64,000 nt of DNA from Antarcticirhabdus aurantiaca (GTDB lineage: Bacteria > Pseudomonadota > Alphaproteobacteria > Rhizobiales > Rhizobiaceae): the NCBI RefSeq assembly GCF_009765365.1, contig NZ_VTOM01000008.1, positions 1-64,000 of the forward strand, in the 5' to 3' direction. Shown piece after piece: positions 1 through 7,301 of the stretch (the first letter of the stretch is position 1; each line of letters starts with the position of its first letter). The notes under the pieces were generated by a model. It made no database searches, was not told the DNA's origin, and saw only the letters and a list, made by a program, of their open reading frames with translations. The position numbers and the translations under genes are program-made.

Positions 1-59
1 GCCGGCACCAGCCGTCGTGCCGTGGCCGGCTGCGCCACCCCAACCCGCTTCGCCGGCCA

Positions 60-125
60 CCTCAAACGTCGCCGATAAGCCAACCATGCATTAGATTTGA
101 ACCGGGCCACCTAACGGGGGCAGGC
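60..125. other. Possible insertion-sequence end interrupting the integrase
   Basis: Integrase coding sense ends near 125. The DNA to its left shows repeated GTGGCC-type motifs (minus strand GGTGGCCCGG, then GAGGTGGCCGG), reminiscent of the multiple terminal repeats of IS21-like elements. The rest of such an element would lie left of the window. This rests on appearance only; no transposase is visible. Confidence 0.25.
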
Positions 126-502
126 CAGTCGCGCCGCACGGTCGGAGCGCTGGCGCCTTCGCTGCGCCGGGTCGTCTCGAAGTCGCTGAGCGTCGCCGTC
201 GTGACCTGCTGCACGGTCATCGTGCCGAAGGTGCGGGCGAGGGCCTTCATGCTGACGGCGTAGCGCTTGGCCGAGGCTGGCTTGAGCGTTCGGAAGTGCG
301 TCTCGGCGAAGCGCTTCATCACCTCGCGGAAGGGGCGCGCGGGCTTCTCGCCCCACGCGACCGCATCCATTTCGTCTAGCCATTTTCTAAGGCGCTCTTG
401 AGCCACCCGTCGATCTCGCGTTCTAAGGGAAACGCGGTGTTCCTCTCCGTTGCGATGCGCACGCGCCCACCAGATCTCACCCCTCTTGTATATCCCGGCC
501 AT
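62..502 (-). pseudogene. Truncated tyrosine integrase (N-terminal part)
   Basis: The protein from the ATG at 502 begins MAGIYKRGEIWWARAHRNGE, typical of the short N-terminal domain of phage integrases. A SAM-like core-binding segment follows (FAETHFRTLKPASAKRYAVS). After the usual APTVRRD stretch (around position 125) the sequence changes abruptly and stops at 62. The whole catalytic domain with the R..H.R..Y residues is missing, so the fragment (about 146 aa) cannot recombine DNA. The break adjoins a sequence that looks like an insertion-sequence end. The frame overlaps the 3' end of the excisionase-like gene by about 125 bp, as phage xis/int pairs often do. Confidence 0.75.
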
Positions 503-690
503 TCGGCGACTTTCTTCTGAGTGGAGGTCCGCCAGCGGCGGAAAGCGTCGAGGTCGAAGAGCCAGTGCCCGCCTTCGCCGGACGGCTGCCAGGCGCCGGG
601 GATCTTCCCGGCCGAGGCCATGCGGGTCCAGTGACGGGCCGATAAGCCGAACTCCTCCGCGATGACCTTTGCGGTGACGTGTCGGCTCAT
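376..690 (-). CDS. Excisionase-like HTH DNA-binding protein
   Basis: 104 aa. The N-terminus (VTAKVIAEEFGLSARHWTRM) is a MerR/excisionase-type helix-turn-helix, followed by GHWLFDLDAFRRW, the pattern of small phage Xis/AlpA-like proteins that read a bent site. It directly precedes and overlaps the integrase frame, the normal place for a directionality factor. Its start overlaps the stop of the upstream gene (ATGA at 687-690), so it belongs to the left minus-strand operon. With the integrase broken it has no visible partner. Confidence 0.6.
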   Translation of the reverse strand: MSRHVTAKVIAEEFGLSARHWTRMASAGKIPGAWQPSGEGGHWLFDLDAFRRWRTSTQKKVAEWPGYTRGVRSGGRVRIATERNTAFPLEREIDGWLKSALENG

Positions 691-1172
691 CGCTCCTTTG
701 CCTCCTCAGTCTGGCGGCGCGGCGCCGGCAACAGCGGCGGCATCGTCTCCGTTTCATAGGCGAGCGCGATCGCCGGCTTGGCGTAGTCGCCGACCGTGGA
801 CCCGTCCGGGAGCATGACGTGCGCCAGGAAGGCGGTCTCGAAGGTCTCGATGCCGCTCTCGACGCTTTCGAGCTTTGCCTTGATGCAGAGCATCAGCCCG
901 CGCCAGCGCGAGCGGCAGGCTTGCTCCCAGGCAGCGGCCCGCTTGTCGGCCGGGCGCAGGCGCTGCCGCCCGTCATTGGCGAAGCGCTTGTCGTCGCGTG
1001 CGGGTAGGGGAAGCCGGAAGAGGATGCGCCGGCCCTGCATCTCGAAGGCGACGACGGCGTTCCCCGGCTCCTCGGCCGACATGAGGCTGGTGGCGCCCGC
1101 CTTGCGCAGCATGGCCTTGATCTCGGCCTCGCTCTTCTCGACGGAAACGGAGGTGGTCTCAGCGTAGGCCAT
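687..1172 (-). CDS. Hypothetical phage protein (161 aa)
   Basis: 161 aa, soluble, no membrane segment. It has a central Arg-rich stretch (RQRLRPADKRAAAWEQACRS) and a C-terminal region with MLPDGSTVGDYAKPAIALAY, giving the impression of a conserved alphaproteobacterial prophage protein of unknown role. It is coupled to both neighbours: its start lies inside the 3' end of the upstream gene and its stop overlaps the next start. Its position between recombination genes and excisionase suggests an early function in DNA metabolism, which is inference only. Confidence 0.6.
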   Translation of the reverse strand: MAYAETTSVSVEKSEAEIKAMLRKAGATSLMSAEEPGNAVVAFEMQGRRILFRLPLPARDDKRFANDGRQRLRPADKRAAAWEQACRSRWRGLMLCIKAKLESVESGIETFETAFLAHVMLPDGSTVGDYAKPAIALAYETETMPPLLPAPRRQTEEAKER

Positions 1173-1680
1173 CGCGTCCGCCCTCCTTCACCGGATCGGC
1201 GATGGTCGGGGTTGCGGCAGCCTTTTCCTGATCTTCGGGGAAGGAGGATGGGAGGGGAATAGAGCGGATGGCTTCGGCGATGGCGATGCACTTCTCGTCA
1301 ACCGCCGCCTCTTGTGCCGCCTGAGCGTGATCGCGTGTCCCACTCCATGTGTCGCCAGCGGCCTCAGCCACCTTCGCCGCCCGATCTCGCATCTCCTCGG
1401 CTGCTAGTCGGGCTGCCGCGGCGTTTGCAGATCCTTCTGCAGAGAGGGCAGTGCGAAGGCGTTCGATCTCGTTGGCTGCCTCTTCCTTGATGTCGGCTCG
1501 CATCAACGCGACCGCTTCCGGTCGGAGCAGGCCGGGGTGCTTCGCCTCGATGCGAGCGATTGCGCCGGCCGAAAACTCTCTCTGGGTGGCAACATCGGCC
1601 CGCAGGCGCTCCACGATGTCGCCTTCCCCCTCTGCCGCCTGCGCAGGGGATTGCGGCAGCCCGAGTTCATCGCTCGTCAT
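1159..1680 (-). CDS. Hypothetical phage protein, helical (173 aa)
   Basis: 173 aa from the ATG at 1680. The middle is Ala/Glu/Arg-rich and likely helical (DIKEEAANEIERLRTALSAE), compatible with a coiled coil. A longer upstream frame exists, but it is Arg/Pro-rich shadow sequence over the neighbour, so the inner ATG is preferred. It overlaps the upstream gene by 14 bp and the downstream gene by 14 bp. Near its 3' end it contains a diverged copy (about 1211-1225) of the GGCTGCCGC motif that recurs in the right arm. Function unknown. Confidence 0.5.
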   Translation of the reverse strand: MTSDELGLPQSPAQAAEGEGDIVERLRADVATQREFSAGAIARIEAKHPGLLRPEAVALMRADIKEEAANEIERLRTALSAEGSANAAAARLAAEEMRDRAAKVAEAAGDTWSGTRDHAQAAQEAAVDEKCIAIAEAIRSIPLPSSFPEDQEKAAATPTIADPVKEGGRDGLR

Positions 1681-2662
1681 GGGGCGTCTCCTTGAGGAGG
1701 GTTCGGGCGCGGAGAGCGGCGCGTTGGGCAGGGAGCATGGCGCCATTCTCGGCAAGCCAAGCTGCTGTTCTGGCTGCGTCCTCGCGGAACACCACCGACG
1801 CGCACAGGCGGCTTTCTTCGGCCGCCTTCGCATACAGCCGATCCCGCTCGTCCTCTTCCGCCCTGTCCGCGCGGGCTTCGGCGTCGAATGCTCGCTTCGC
1901 CAGCTTGCCGACCATCTCGTGGTGTTGCCACTTGATGTCCGCTTCGGCGTCTCGCTCCGCTTTGAGGCTGTCCGCGCGGGCTCGCTCTGCGGCGAGGGCT
2001 TCGGCGGAAGACGATGCCCAGGCCATCAGGCGCTTGAGCCGTTCGTCATACCAGCCGCCCTTGAGGCGGGCATCGTGGAAGGCGGTGTAGAGGAGGTTGC
2101 CTTCTGGCGGCCACGTCGCCTTGTTGGTGTAGTCGGTGTTCGGCACCCAGCCCTCGACCGCCACCGGCTCCCCTTGCGGGGGAAGGGGTGAAGATCGGGC
2201 TGCCGCATCGAGGGCCTTGGGATCATCGCCCGCAGGGCTGGCGGTGAGGGGGCGCCAGCCTGTCGGGTCTGCGACCTCGGCGTACCCGTAGCCGGTATTC
2301 CGGAACCAGCCTCGGAACGGCGGCTGTTCCTCGCCGCTCATGTCATCCGCCCAATGGGCGATCTGCTGGTAGTGGTCCGGCCAGCCGCGCGCCGGGATGC
2401 GAAGGATCACCTCCTTGCCGTCCTTCGGCGCGCTCTCCATCGGCATCCATCCTGCGGCTGCCCCCGATGCAGCGCTTTGCGCCAGCCCGTCTCCCCATAG
2501 CTCAGCGACGGCCGGGACGGATGGAGTGGAGAGTGCAGCCGCAGCAGCGTCGAGAAGCTTGCGGGCTTCCTCGCCATGCGTGTTCTCGATCTCGCGGCCG
2601 AGCGCCAGAAGGTCGGCGACCACCACCCCGGCGGTCTTGTGGGCTTCAGGCGCGGAGGTCAT
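1667..2662 (-). CDS. DUF551-like phage protein
   Basis: 331 aa from the ATG at 2662. It contains GWMPMESAPKDGKEVILRI and, further on, DPTGWRPL, the opening and closing motifs of DUF551-type phage proteins (W.PMESAPKDG...GWRPL). The C-terminal third is Glu/Arg/Ala-rich and probably coiled-coil. A motif copy in opposite orientation (about 2198-2210) sits in the middle. The start overlaps the stop of a 30-aa ORF by an ATGA. The role of the family is unknown; it usually lies in early phage operons. Confidence 0.6.
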   Translation of the reverse strand: MTSAPEAHKTAGVVVADLLALGREIENTHGEEARKLLDAAAAALSTPSVPAVAELWGDGLAQSAASGAAAGWMPMESAPKDGKEVILRIPARGWPDHYQQIAHWADDMSGEEQPPFRGWFRNTGYGYAEVADPTGWRPLTASPAGDDPKALDAAARSSPLPPQGEPVAVEGWVPNTDYTNKATWPPEGNLLYTAFHDARLKGGWYDERLKRLMAWASSSAEALAAERARADSLKAERDAEADIKWQHHEMVGKLAKRAFDAEARADRAEEDERDRLYAKAAEESRLCASVVFREDAARTAAWLAENGAMLPAQRAALRARTLLKETPHDER

Positions 2663-2751
2663 CGACCGATCTCCTCGATCTGGTCGATGCGGGCCTGGGC
2701 TCGTTCGATGAGGAGGGCGACGAGCGCCCCTGTGATGAGAAGGGCGGTCAT
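2659..2751 (-). CDS. Small single-pass membrane peptide (30 aa)
   Basis: A 30-codon ORF: a short hydrophobic N-terminal half (MTALLITGALVALLIE), then a charged tail (RAQARIDQIEEIGR). Its ATG shares one base with the TGA of the HNH gene, and its TGA forms an ATGA overlap with the next start, so it fills the gap exactly and is translationally coupled on both sides. This fit is the main reason to call it real. It has the general form of small phage inner-membrane peptides; function unknown. Confidence 0.5.
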   Translation of the reverse strand: MTALLITGALVALLIERAQARIDQIEEIGR

Positions 2752-3134
2752 CAGCGATATCCGTTTTCGCGCTTGGAGAAGCCGCGGGAGCGCAGCGGGT
2801 GCTTGGTCTTCGGCCAGGTGCCGTTGAGCTTGCGGCGGATGCGGTCGGCCTTCGCCCGGCCGGCGGCTTCGGCGGCGGTTTTGGCGCGATGCGGCTCGGC
2901 CAGCGCCGGAGCGAGGTTCGTCTCGCGGTGCTCGCCGCCCATCGAGAGCGGTTTGATGTGCTCGAGCTCCCAGTCCTTGCCGCGGATCTCAATGCCGCTG
3001 ATGTGGCAGCGGCCTTCGGCGCGGGCGAGGATCCGGTCGCGAACCTTGTCCGGCACCTTGGCGTCGGGGTGAGCGCCGATCCACTCGGGCACGGCGCGGC
3101 CGCCGAGCGGGTTGTCGATCATGGGCGTGGACAT
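2751..3134 (-). CDS. HNH endonuclease
   Basis: 127 aa from the ATG at 3134 (an alternative ATG is at 3122). An HNH fold is visible: GRCHISG, then WELEHIKPLSMGGEHRETNLAP with the paired E-H and the Asn, then an AEPHRAKT His. A basic C-terminal tail (RAKADRIRRKLNG) could contact DNA. Phage HNH proteins nick DNA for packaging or recombination. Here it sits directly after recT with a 1-base overlap, so a role in phage recombination or replication is more likely than homing. Confidence 0.8.
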   Translation of the reverse strand: MSTPMIDNPLGGRAVPEWIGAHPDAKVPDKVRDRILARAEGRCHISGIEIRGKDWELEHIKPLSMGGEHRETNLAPALAEPHRAKTAAEAAGRAKADRIRRKLNGTWPKTKHPLRSRGFSKRENGYR

Positions 3135-4264
3135 CAGCGCGCCCTCGGCTTGATCTCGGCCTCGGGCAGGTCTAGCTCGGCAGCGATCAGCTTCACCGCG
3201 GCTGGCACGTTCAGGGCGCCGGTGACGACCGCATGGGCGCGCTGGTAGATGCGGCGCACCTCGTCGCCGTTGGCCGGCAATTCCTTCTTCCAGGCGTTGG
3301 TCGCGGCGTTGAGGGCGCGCTCTAGCTCGTCCGGCTCGCTGGTGCCGTTCGCTGTCTCGAGGAGCTTCTGGGCGCACTCGATCAGGTTCGCGCGAAGGAC
3401 AGGGTCACGGGCGGGCTTCGACGTCGTCGCTTCCGCCTGACGTGCCTCGGCCTCGATCTCTTTGGCCTCGTCGTGCCGCTCATGCTCCGGCTCGCCCGTC
3501 GCCGCTGCATCATCCTCGGCGACGGTGCCGATAGCATCAGGCGCGCCCGCCTGCGGCTCCTGGCGCGTGCCGAGCGTCAGATCCACCATCGCGCCGTCGA
3601 AGCCCTCGCGGCGCTCTGCGGTCGCGCTCTGCCGATCGACGATGCGCGAGGCGAACGAGGACCGGCCAGCGCTCGTCGGCGTGACATCGCGGGCGCCTTC
3701 GAGCTCGTCGCGATCGTAGACGCCGAGGATCACCTCCGGAAAATGGCGGCGGGCGCCGGCGCGAATGGAGTAGTAGCCGAGCTGCTGGTCCGGATCGGAC
3801 TTCCAGAGCGGCGAGTTCTTCGTCGTGATCGCGGCGAAGCGCGGGCTCTCGTAGACGTGGGTCGAGCCGTCGATCGCCTCGAAGGTGACGACGCACTGCC
3901 TGTCCGCACCTGCGCCGCGGTATTCGATCTGCGGTCGCCGCTTCAGGCCGGCGCGTGTGTTGATGACGGCCGCGATCAGCTGCGCTTCATAGGCCATCTG
4001 ATCGCCGACCTTGTAAGACTTCTGGGCGACCGAGAACGGGTCCATCTCCCACTTGAAGGCCTGCATGCAGACGGCGAGGCAGGCGCCCGGATTGTCCCGG
4101 AGGTGCTTGGGGATCGCGATGTCGGCGCGGGACATGACCTCGGCGAAGCGGACGATCTCGCCCAGGTTCTGCGGGGCGAGCGAGCCGCCGCCGGCTTCGC
4201 GGCCGAAGGGCACCGCCTGGATGGACGTCCGCTCGTTCTGATCGCGGATGGCGACTTGGCTCAT
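3134..4264 (-). CDS. recT: RecT family single-strand annealing protein
   Basis: 376 aa. The RecT core spans roughly residues 30-190 (NLGEIVRFAEVMSRADIAIP, then FKWEMDPFSVAQKSYKVGDQ, and YESPRFAAITTKNSPLWKSD). The family binds ssDNA and pairs homologous strands in phage recombination. The C-terminal half (about residues 220-376) is acidic and Ala-rich and ends in a small helical segment, longer than in RecT of Rac. The start overlaps the stop of the RecE-like nuclease (ATGA at 4261-4264), the classical nuclease-annealase pair. Confidence 0.9.
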   Translation of the reverse strand: MSQVAIRDQNERTSIQAVPFGREAGGGSLAPQNLGEIVRFAEVMSRADIAIPKHLRDNPGACLAVCMQAFKWEMDPFSVAQKSYKVGDQMAYEAQLIAAVINTRAGLKRRPQIEYRGAGADRQCVVTFEAIDGSTHVYESPRFAAITTKNSPLWKSDPDQQLGYYSIRAGARRHFPEVILGVYDRDELEGARDVTPTSAGRSSFASRIVDRQSATAERREGFDGAMVDLTLGTRQEPQAGAPDAIGTVAEDDAAATGEPEHERHDEAKEIEAEARQAEATTSKPARDPVLRANLIECAQKLLETANGTSEPDELERALNAATNAWKKELPANGDEVRRIYQRAHAVVTGALNVPAAVKLIAAELDLPEAEIKPRAR

Positions 4265-5178
4265 GCAGCCTCCTTGACCGCCAGCGTCGCCTCGGCGCGC
4301 GTGCGGGCCCATGTCGGGATGTCGATGTTGAGGACGGAAGGATCCCAGCCGTCGTAGCCGGGCCACTGGCCGCGCTTCAGGCATTCCTCGACGGTGCGCA
4401 GCGCCGCGCGGGCTTGACGCTCGCCGAGGTCGATGTCGCTGGTGCGGATCTCGAAGAACCGGACCTCGTAGGGCGGAGTCTTCTCGAGGAAGGCGAGGAC
4501 GAACGAGCCGAAGTCGAGCCCGAGCGCGCACCAGACCATGCGCACCACCGCGGCCTGGACGTGATAGCCGGCCGAGAAGATCGCGCGGGACAGGCTGTCG
4601 TCGTCGACGGCTGCGGCGGTCTTCAGGTCGACGAAGTCGCCGCCGTCCATCGGGATCACGTCCGGCCGGGCGCGCAGCCACACCTTGCCGAAGCGGGCGA
4701 ACATGCTGCGCTCGATCCGCCCGTTGAGCGCGCCGGCCTGGACTATCGGATGCGCCGCGAGGCTGTCGCGCATGCGCTTCAGCGTCTCGATCTGCGCTGG
4801 CAGAATGACGGTCAGGCCTTCGGCGGCCCGGCCTTCCAGCCATTCCTTGCAGTCGGTGCGGTTGCCCTGCCAGTCCTTGCCGTTGAGCTTGGCCGGCCGC
4901 ACCGCGAAATGCTGTGCGAAGTCGGCCTCGCCGAGAAGCAGGTGGTGCGCGGCCTTGCCGAAGTTCAGCGCCTCGGTGGATTCGCGCTCGACCCGGTCGG
5001 GGTTGAACGGGCTGTGGATCCAATAGGCCGAGGGCCGGTCGTCCACCTGGCGGATGCCCGAAGACGAGATCGAGAAGCCGTCCAAGAGCCCGGTGTCGTG
5101 GTGGTACGATTCGATGGGCACGGACGCATAGATGCCGGGCTCGGTGATCGTCTCGCCGGTCCAGGTGCGCTCGATCAT
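4261..5178 (-). CDS. RecE-like PD-(D/E)XK exonuclease
   Basis: 305 aa. It has the pattern of the DUF3799 / RecE C-terminal nuclease family: a substrate segment near ALNFGKAAHHLLLGE, then RPDVIPMDGGDFVDLKTAAA with the conserved D...D-x-K of the PD-(D/E)XK core, and YHVQAAVVRMVW as the Q-containing motif that follows. Such enzymes chew one strand from dsDNA ends and leave ssDNA for RecT. It precedes recT with a 4-base overlap. All core residues seem present, so the enzyme is probably active. Confidence 0.85.
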   Translation of the reverse strand: MIERTWTGETITEPGIYASVPIESYHHDTGLLDGFSISSSGIRQVDDRPSAYWIHSPFNPDRVERESTEALNFGKAAHHLLLGEADFAQHFAVRPAKLNGKDWQGNRTDCKEWLEGRAAEGLTVILPAQIETLKRMRDSLAAHPIVQAGALNGRIERSMFARFGKVWLRARPDVIPMDGGDFVDLKTAAAVDDDSLSRAIFSAGYHVQAAVVRMVWCALGLDFGSFVLAFLEKTPPYEVRFFEIRTSDIDLGERQARAALRTVEECLKRGQWPGYDGWDPSVLNIDIPTWARTRAEATLAVKEAA

Positions 5179-5462
5179 GCCGCCACCTTCCGCTTCTCGC
5201 GGTCGGCCTTGGCTGCAGCATCGCGCAGGGCTGCGGCCTCGCGCTTCTTGGCTTCCTTCGCTTGCTCCTCGGCCCAGAACGTCTCGGCCTTCGCGACGAC
5301 GGCGCCGCGGTTGGGCCCGAAGAACTGGATGGGCAGTCGCACCTCGCCGCCGGCCGGGTGCCGCTTGGTCGGGCCGAACGGCATGTAGAAGACCGCGAGG
5401 AAGCGCTCGTTGGCTGCGGCCTCGGGTGAGCTGTAGGTGACGATCTTGGGGCAGGGAATCAT
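5175..5462 (-). CDS. Hypothetical phage protein (95 aa)
   Basis: 95 aa. The N-terminal half is beta-like (LAVFYMPFGPTKRHPAGG, RLPIQFFGPN). The C-terminal half is a charged helix rich in Ala, Glu and Lys. It overlaps the exonuclease start by 4 bp and so is co-translated with recET. Unrecognised; it may assist the recombination pair, but only context suggests so. Confidence 0.55.
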   Translation of the reverse strand: MIPCPKIVTYSSPEAAANERFLAVFYMPFGPTKRHPAGGEVRLPIQFFGPNRGAVVAKAETFWAEEQAKEAKKREAAALRDAAAKADREKRKVAA

Positions 5463-5692
5463 CGCCGCGGCCTCCAGCCAGCGGCCATCAGGCAGGCCTC
5501 GGCTTCCAGCCGGTGTCGCTTGCGGGTGATCTCGCGGGCCCGACGGTCCCAGGCCTCGGCCGCGCGCTCCGGCGTTTTGGCGCCCGTGACGACGCCGTAG
5601 ATCGCCATGGCACCGCGCTCGATCGCGTCGTTGGGCAGAACGCTGCGCACCACCGGCGGCGCGTCCGGGTCGAAGGATTCGATCAGCGGCAT
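5459..5692 (-). CDS. Hypothetical phage protein (77 aa)
   Basis: 77 aa from the ATG at 5692. A short acidic start (MPLIESFDPDAPPVVR), then a basic C-terminal helix (REITRKRHRLEAEA). The in-frame sequence upstream is Arg/Pro/His-rich shadow of the next gene, so the inner ATG is chosen. It overlaps its downstream neighbour by 4 bp and shares one base with the upstream stop. Function unknown. Confidence 0.5.
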   Translation of the reverse strand: MPLIESFDPDAPPVVRSVLPNDAIERGAMAIYGVVTGAKTPERAAEAWDRRAREITRKRHRLEAEACLMAAGWRPRR

Positions 5693-5859
5693 CAGCGAAG
5701 CCCTCCGATCCGGCGGGACAGGTGACGCATCTGGTTCGAGCGCAGGACGTCGCGGGCTTCCTCGGTCCAGCGGGTGAACTGGTCGCGGATGGCGCGGCGG
5801 ATGGCGGTGCGGGTGCCCTTGGGCTTGGCCGGGGCGCGGGGATGGATGGGCGCGCTCAT
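5692..5859 (-). CDS. Small basic phage protein (55 aa)
   Basis: 55 codons beginning MSAPIHPRAPAKPKGTRTAI, with about a quarter Arg/Lys and a helical second half (RRAIRDQFTRWTEEARDVLR). Its ATG overlaps the stop of the upstream gene, and its TGA shares a base with the next ATG, which closes an otherwise unexplained gap in the operon. The charge suggests nucleic-acid binding; no family recognised. Confidence 0.5.
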   Translation of the reverse strand: MSAPIHPRAPAKPKGTRTAIRRAIRDQFTRWTEEARDVLRSNQMRHLSRRIGGLR

Positions 5860-6158
5860 GCCGGCACCTCAGCCTTCGCGATGGCGGCGGCCAGCGCTTC
5901 GATCGCACCTTGCTCGTTGGTCCCGGGCGAGCGCGCGTTGACGATCGTCAGCACGAAGAGCGCCGCCTTTGCTGCGTGCAAAAGGTCTGGTGCGGCGGCG
6001 AAGAGCTGCGGGCCATAGGACCCGCAGAAGCCGCTGAGCGAGACATAGATGTCCTCCCACTCGCCTTCGCGATGCAGGTAGTCGCTCTTGATGTGGAATT
6101 GACGATCGCCACTGGCGGCGACAGTGAGCGGGCCGGGCGTGTGCTGAGCGAGGTTCAT
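5856..6158 (-). CDS. Hypothetical phage protein with HTPGPL start (100 aa)
   Basis: 100 aa. It starts MNLAQHTPGPLTVAAS and ends with APDLLHAAKAALFVLTIV followed by a helical tail. The HTPGPW/L opening and the late APELL.A stretch are shared by a common class of small phage early proteins of unknown function. It overlaps both neighbours by 4 bp and is one of the chain of coupled genes behind the divergent promoter region at 6.8 kb. Confidence 0.6.
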   Translation of the reverse strand: MNLAQHTPGPLTVAASGDRQFHIKSDYLHREGEWEDIYVSLSGFCGSYGPQLFAAAPDLLHAAKAALFVLTIVNARSPGTNEQGAIEALAAAIAKAEVPA

Positions 6159-6526
6159 GCCGCAGCCCTCCAGCCGTCCTCAGCCTCGCGGAGCGCCTTG
6201 TCGGCCTCCTCTGCGTAGAGGCTGTTCACGTCCCGCTCGACCGAGCGCAGGAAGGCGACGTCGGCCGAGACCTGATCCTTGTTCCAGGGCTCCGGGTCCT
6301 TGACGGTCGCCGAAGCCATCACCGGCGCTCCGTCCTCATCGCAGGCGGCATAGCCGTGCTGCGAGATCGGTCGGCCTTCGAGCTCCACCTCGCCGACGTA
6401 GATCCCGTCGTTCTCGCGGTAGATCCAGGCGACCACCTCCACGTCAGCGACGTAGAGGCCGGCGATGGTGACGCGGTGCTCGAGCGGGATCTTCGCGTGG
6501 GGGAGGTTGTGCCAAGCGGGGGCCAT
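6155..6526 (-). CDS. Hypothetical phage protein (123 aa)
   Basis: 123 aa, acidic, beta-rich in the first two thirds (HRVTIAGLYVADVEVVAWIY) and helical at the end (ADKALREAEDGWRAAA). No signal peptide or membrane segment. It sits second in the left minus-strand operon, overlapping the following gene by 4 bp. Unrecognised. Confidence 0.5.
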   Translation of the reverse strand: MAPAWHNLPHAKIPLEHRVTIAGLYVADVEVVAWIYRENDGIYVGEVELEGRPISQHGYAACDEDGAPVMASATVKDPEPWNKDQVSADVAFLRSVERDVNSLYAEEADKALREAEDGWRAAA

Positions 6527-6798
6527 CAGAACAGCCCCGCCTTGCCGGCGAAGTAGCCGAACTGGAAGCAGCAGAACCCCGACGTCGCCGACACCACGAC
6601 CGTGACCAGCGGCCAGAAGGGCAAGCTATCGATGCGGGTGACGAGACGCTCGCGGATGGTCGCCGGCGCGGCGGCCGGGTCGACGATCTCGCGATCATCG
6701 AATGGCAGGGCCATCTCGCGCTCGAAGGCGGCGAGATCGGCCGAGGTGAACGCGCAAGGCTGCGCGCCGAAAGGCTTCAATGCGATCTGCGATGTCAT
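6526..6798 (-). CDS. Membrane-anchored phage protein, first gene of the left operon
   Basis: 90 aa from the ATG at 6798. A hydrophilic N-terminal two thirds, then one hydrophobic segment (FWPLVTVVVSATSGFCCFQF) near the C-terminus, so it may be tail-anchored in the inner membrane. It is the first gene of the minus-strand early run. The 56 bp to the next plus-strand gene must hold both divergent promoters. Unknown function. Confidence 0.5.
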   Translation of the reverse strand: MTSQIALKPFGAQPCAFTSADLAAFEREMALPFDDREIVDPAAAPATIRERLVTRIDSLPFWPLVTVVVSATSGFCCFQFGYFAGKAGLF

Positions 6799-6854
6799 TG
6801 GGATGCGCCTCCGCTCAGGGGATGGACACCGCATCGGCTCGGGTGAAGGAGCCG
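6799..6854. promoter_or_regulatory. Divergent promoter interval of the prophage
   Basis: Only 56 bp separate the first gene of the minus-strand early run (start 6798) from the first gene of the plus-strand tail run (start 6855). A good ribosome site (GTGAAGGAG) precedes 6855. No convincing -35/-10 pair can be named. Because head and upper-tail genes are missing here, the interval may be a deletion scar rather than the original phage control region. Confidence 0.35.
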
Positions 6855-7301
6855 ATGAAGCATCCGCCTCAGGCGGCGGCGTCTCGACTGAAGGTCGGCG
6901 ACCGCGTCCGTCTACGCCCGATGATGTACGACGCCTCAGCCTACGACACGGACGGCGGCGCCTTCGACGCGGTCTCCGATCGCTCCTTCTCGCTCTCCGA
7001 CATGCGCGCGACAGTCGTCGGCGGCGACAGCGTGTCGAGCCCGATCAAGAACTTCGACGCGCAGAACCATCACGTCCGCTTCGATGAGGATGGCAGGTTC
7101 GGGATCCGCGGATCGCCTGACGGGAAGGTCGCTATCGAGGGCGCGCAGGGCAACGTCTACACCCTGATCGCCACGGCGCTGCGCAGCCTCGCCAACGCGA
7201 AGACTGTCGTCACCAGCGGGTCAAGCACCGGCCTCTACGACCACAATCAGAAGGCCGCGGTGCTCGCCATTGCCGATCTACTCGACGGAATGGCACTGTG
7301 A
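6855..7301 (+). CDS. Hypothetical phage protein (148 aa)
   Basis: 148 aa from the ATG at 6855, chosen over 6780 because GTGAAGGAG lies 6 bases upstream and the earlier codons overlap the divergent gene. The first part is SH3-like (LKVGDRVRLRPMMYD ... ATVVGGD). The end (QKAAVLAIADLLDGM) is helical. The stop overlaps the GTG of the baseplate W gene. Not recognised; the position suggests a remnant between early genes and the tail module. Confidence 0.5.
   Translation: MKHPPQAAASRLKVGDRVRLRPMMYDASAYDTDGGAFDAVSDRSFSLSDMRATVVGGDSVSSPIKNFDAQNHHVRFDEDGRFGIRGSPDGKVAIEGAQGNVYTLIATALRSLANAKTVVTSGSSTGLYDHNQKAAVLAIADLLDGMAL

Noticed and set aside
94-103. GATTTGAACC shared with the initiator tRNA T-arm (possible att core)
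   Set aside because: Only 10 bp of the very common T-loop sequence; the tRNA-Gln end is a better site and shares nothing here.
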